In this document: positions 41,007 to 42,170 of the stretch, piece after piece
Numbering within the stretch: position 1 is the stretch's first letter
How the letters are laid out: each line of letters begins with the position of its first letter
Origin: a virus
IMG/VR virus record: IMGVR_UViG_3300028800_002451
Location: 1 to 42,170 of that record
Length of the DNA: 42,170 bases
Reading direction: 5' to 3' (one strand)
Program-made: the position numbers and the translations under genes
The notes under the pieces: model-generated
Seen by the model: only the letters and a program-made list of their open reading frames with translations
What the model was told of the DNA's origin: nothing
Database searches by the model: none

Positions 41007-42170
41007 TTACATATTGAAACTATCGAAACAACTAATACCTCTCTGCTTAGATTTTTCCAATACATGTGCATACATTAGCGTCTCTCTTATGTCAGAGTGC
41101 CCCATGATGTCTTTTAATGAGTTTAGATCCGTTGTTTTATCTAGGTAAAAAGTAGCAAAGGTATGTCGACCCGTTTTATGTGAGATCTGTTTATTTACAT
41201 TGGCCATCGTTGCAATTTCCTTCAGATACTTATTCATTGTCTGATCAGCCGGCAAACTATCAAAAATAAGTCCTTGCTTTCTATTTCCCACTATATCTTT
41301 AAGGATACCTTTCATTGCATCCGATAAAGGAACTGTCACCAGTTCTGGCTTCTTATTCCTCAATTTTAGCCTATAATATGTAAATGAGGTTTCATTAAAT
41401 TGCTCCAGCTTCATTTTCTTAGCATCTCCAATATGCTGACTCCCAAAACACATGAATAAAAATACCTGAAGCGTTTTATATCTATTTGGATCCAGTAATC
41501 CTTTTTTATATTCTTCAATGATCAACTGCAGTTCTTCTTCTTCCAAATAAATATAATTCGGCTTCGTCCTAATGATAGAGAAGTCATCAAATGGATTCTC
41601 ATCTATATATCCCGCTTTAACTGCAGCACGCACATATTTACGCACCACTGACATATTTTTATAAGCTGTATTCTCGTTGTTTTTAACCTTCTTTCTTAAG
41701 TGCGCATAAAAATCACAAATGAATTCAGTCGTAAGATCATCAAAATGAAGATCCGGAGAAAATACCTTTAGCTTTTCAAGTACCGTCTTATGAATCGCCA
41801 TTGTGACATTCTCTACTCGCTTGCTTACTATCTTTTTATAATCCTCACAAAAGGCAAAGAAATTCTCAAAATCATCCGGACGATTATATGACTTAATAAA
41901 CCCAGCTCTACTTAGTGATCTATTCCGTAATCGATACTTAACAAAAACAGTATTGATCCTGGCAAGCACATTCTCAAGAATAAGATTTTTATCAGAAGCA
42001 TTCAGATCTAATTTTTTTACACGCTGATTTTGCTCACTCCATTGCTTCCGATCACACTCCACCTTAGTACTAAAGTGAACTTTTTCTCTATTCACATAAA
42101 AAACAACCCATACATACCCGGTATGTACGGTGCTATTTAGAGTCCTCAGATATAGTTTTACTGTTACCAT
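41007..42170 (-). CDS. Tyrosine integrase, Bacteroidetes type
   Basis: A 387-residue tyrosine recombinase on the minus strand that starts at the last base of the window. The N-terminal part is a core-binding domain (ENFFAFCEDYKKIV, then EKLKVFSPDLHFDDLTTEFICDFYAHLRKK). The catalytic part ends in HKTGRHTFATFYL (R335), MGHSDIRETLMYAHV with a conserved His and the nucleophile Y367. At the usual first Arg (TGLRxxD) this protein reads SQHIGD, giving H246; box II has K332 three residues before R335. Such variants are common in Bacteroidetes integrases, from memory. It would insert the phage at an att site beyond the right end. Confidence 0.9.
   Translation of the reverse strand: MVTVKLYLRTLNSTVHTGYVWVVFYVNREKVHFSTKVECDRKQWSEQNQRVKKLDLNASDKNLILENVLARINTVFVKYRLRNRSLSRAGFIKSYNRPDDFENFFAFCEDYKKIVSKRVENVTMAIHKTVLEKLKVFSPDLHFDDLTTEFICDFYAHLRKKVKNNENTAYKNMSVVRKYVRAAVKAGYIDENPFDDFSIIRTKPNYIYLEEEELQLIIEEYKKGLLDPNRYKTLQVFLFMCFGSQHIGDAKKMKLEQFNETSFTYYRLKLRNKKPELVTVPLSDAMKGILKDIVGNRKQGLIFDSLPADQTMNKYLKEIATMANVNKQISHKTGRHTFATFYLDKTTDLNSLKDIMGHSDIRETLMYAHVLEKSKQRGISCFDSFNM

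Noticed and set aside
1-42170. tRNA genes, CRISPR arrays and IS elements
   Set aside because: I saw no tRNA-like cloverleaf, no regularly spaced repeats and no transposase; the RT belongs to the DGR.

Overview
The window looks like a nearly complete temperate tailed phage or prophage of a Bacteroidales host (Bacteroides, Parabacteroides or a relative). The signs are low G+C, Bacteroidetes-type promoter elements (TAnnTTTG), a Bacteroidetes-type tyrosine integrase, secreted cargo proteins typical of that phylum, and structural proteins that match Bacteroides phages only. It starts exactly at an ATG and ends exactly at the integrase start codon. The attachment site and the lysogeny control region are therefore probably just outside the cut.

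Layout. (1) 1-761: four or five very small genes, three of them single-span membrane proteins. (2) 789-3846: a P-loop ATPase followed by a diversity-generating retroelement (DGR), with two small variable proteins, a template repeat and a reverse transcriptase. (3) 3860-10759: early/replication genes. These are a frameshifted small gene at a C8 tract, a large primase-helicase, an Sm-like small protein, an HNH-like protein, a DUF1643 protein and several unknowns. (4) 10760-11634: a noncoding, repeat-rich region, possibly an origin or control region. (5) 11635-26631: a possible late regulator, then prohead protease, major capsid protein, further structural proteins including a predicted -1 frameshift pair, a ParB-methyltransferase fusion, terminase, portal, connector-type proteins and a SufE-like protein. 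(6) 26664-29397: a cargo ('moron') block between two strong terminators, with its own host-type promoters and a leader that can form two alternative RNA structures. (7) 29466-38598: tape measure, distal tail and fibre-like proteins. (8) 38645-40934: accessory and lysis genes (holin-like, Cys-His-Asn hydrolase, spanin-like pair). (9) 41007-42170: a convergent integrase.

How it works together. Five late transcription units share a promoter architecture: an NTGTC(C/G)TTT box exactly 34 nt upstream (start to start) of the TTG of a TAnnTTTG-like -7 element. This suggests one phage activator switches on the whole late region. The DGR is unusual in position: its targets are small cytoplasmic-looking proteins beside an ATPase in the early region, not the tail fibre.

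Strongest observations: the DGR, where every TR/VR difference is at a template adenine; the shared late promoter; the -1 frameshift site; the SufE-like protein inside the virion operon; and the three-strand leader before 28065. Functions come from motifs and remembered family patterns; no database search was run.
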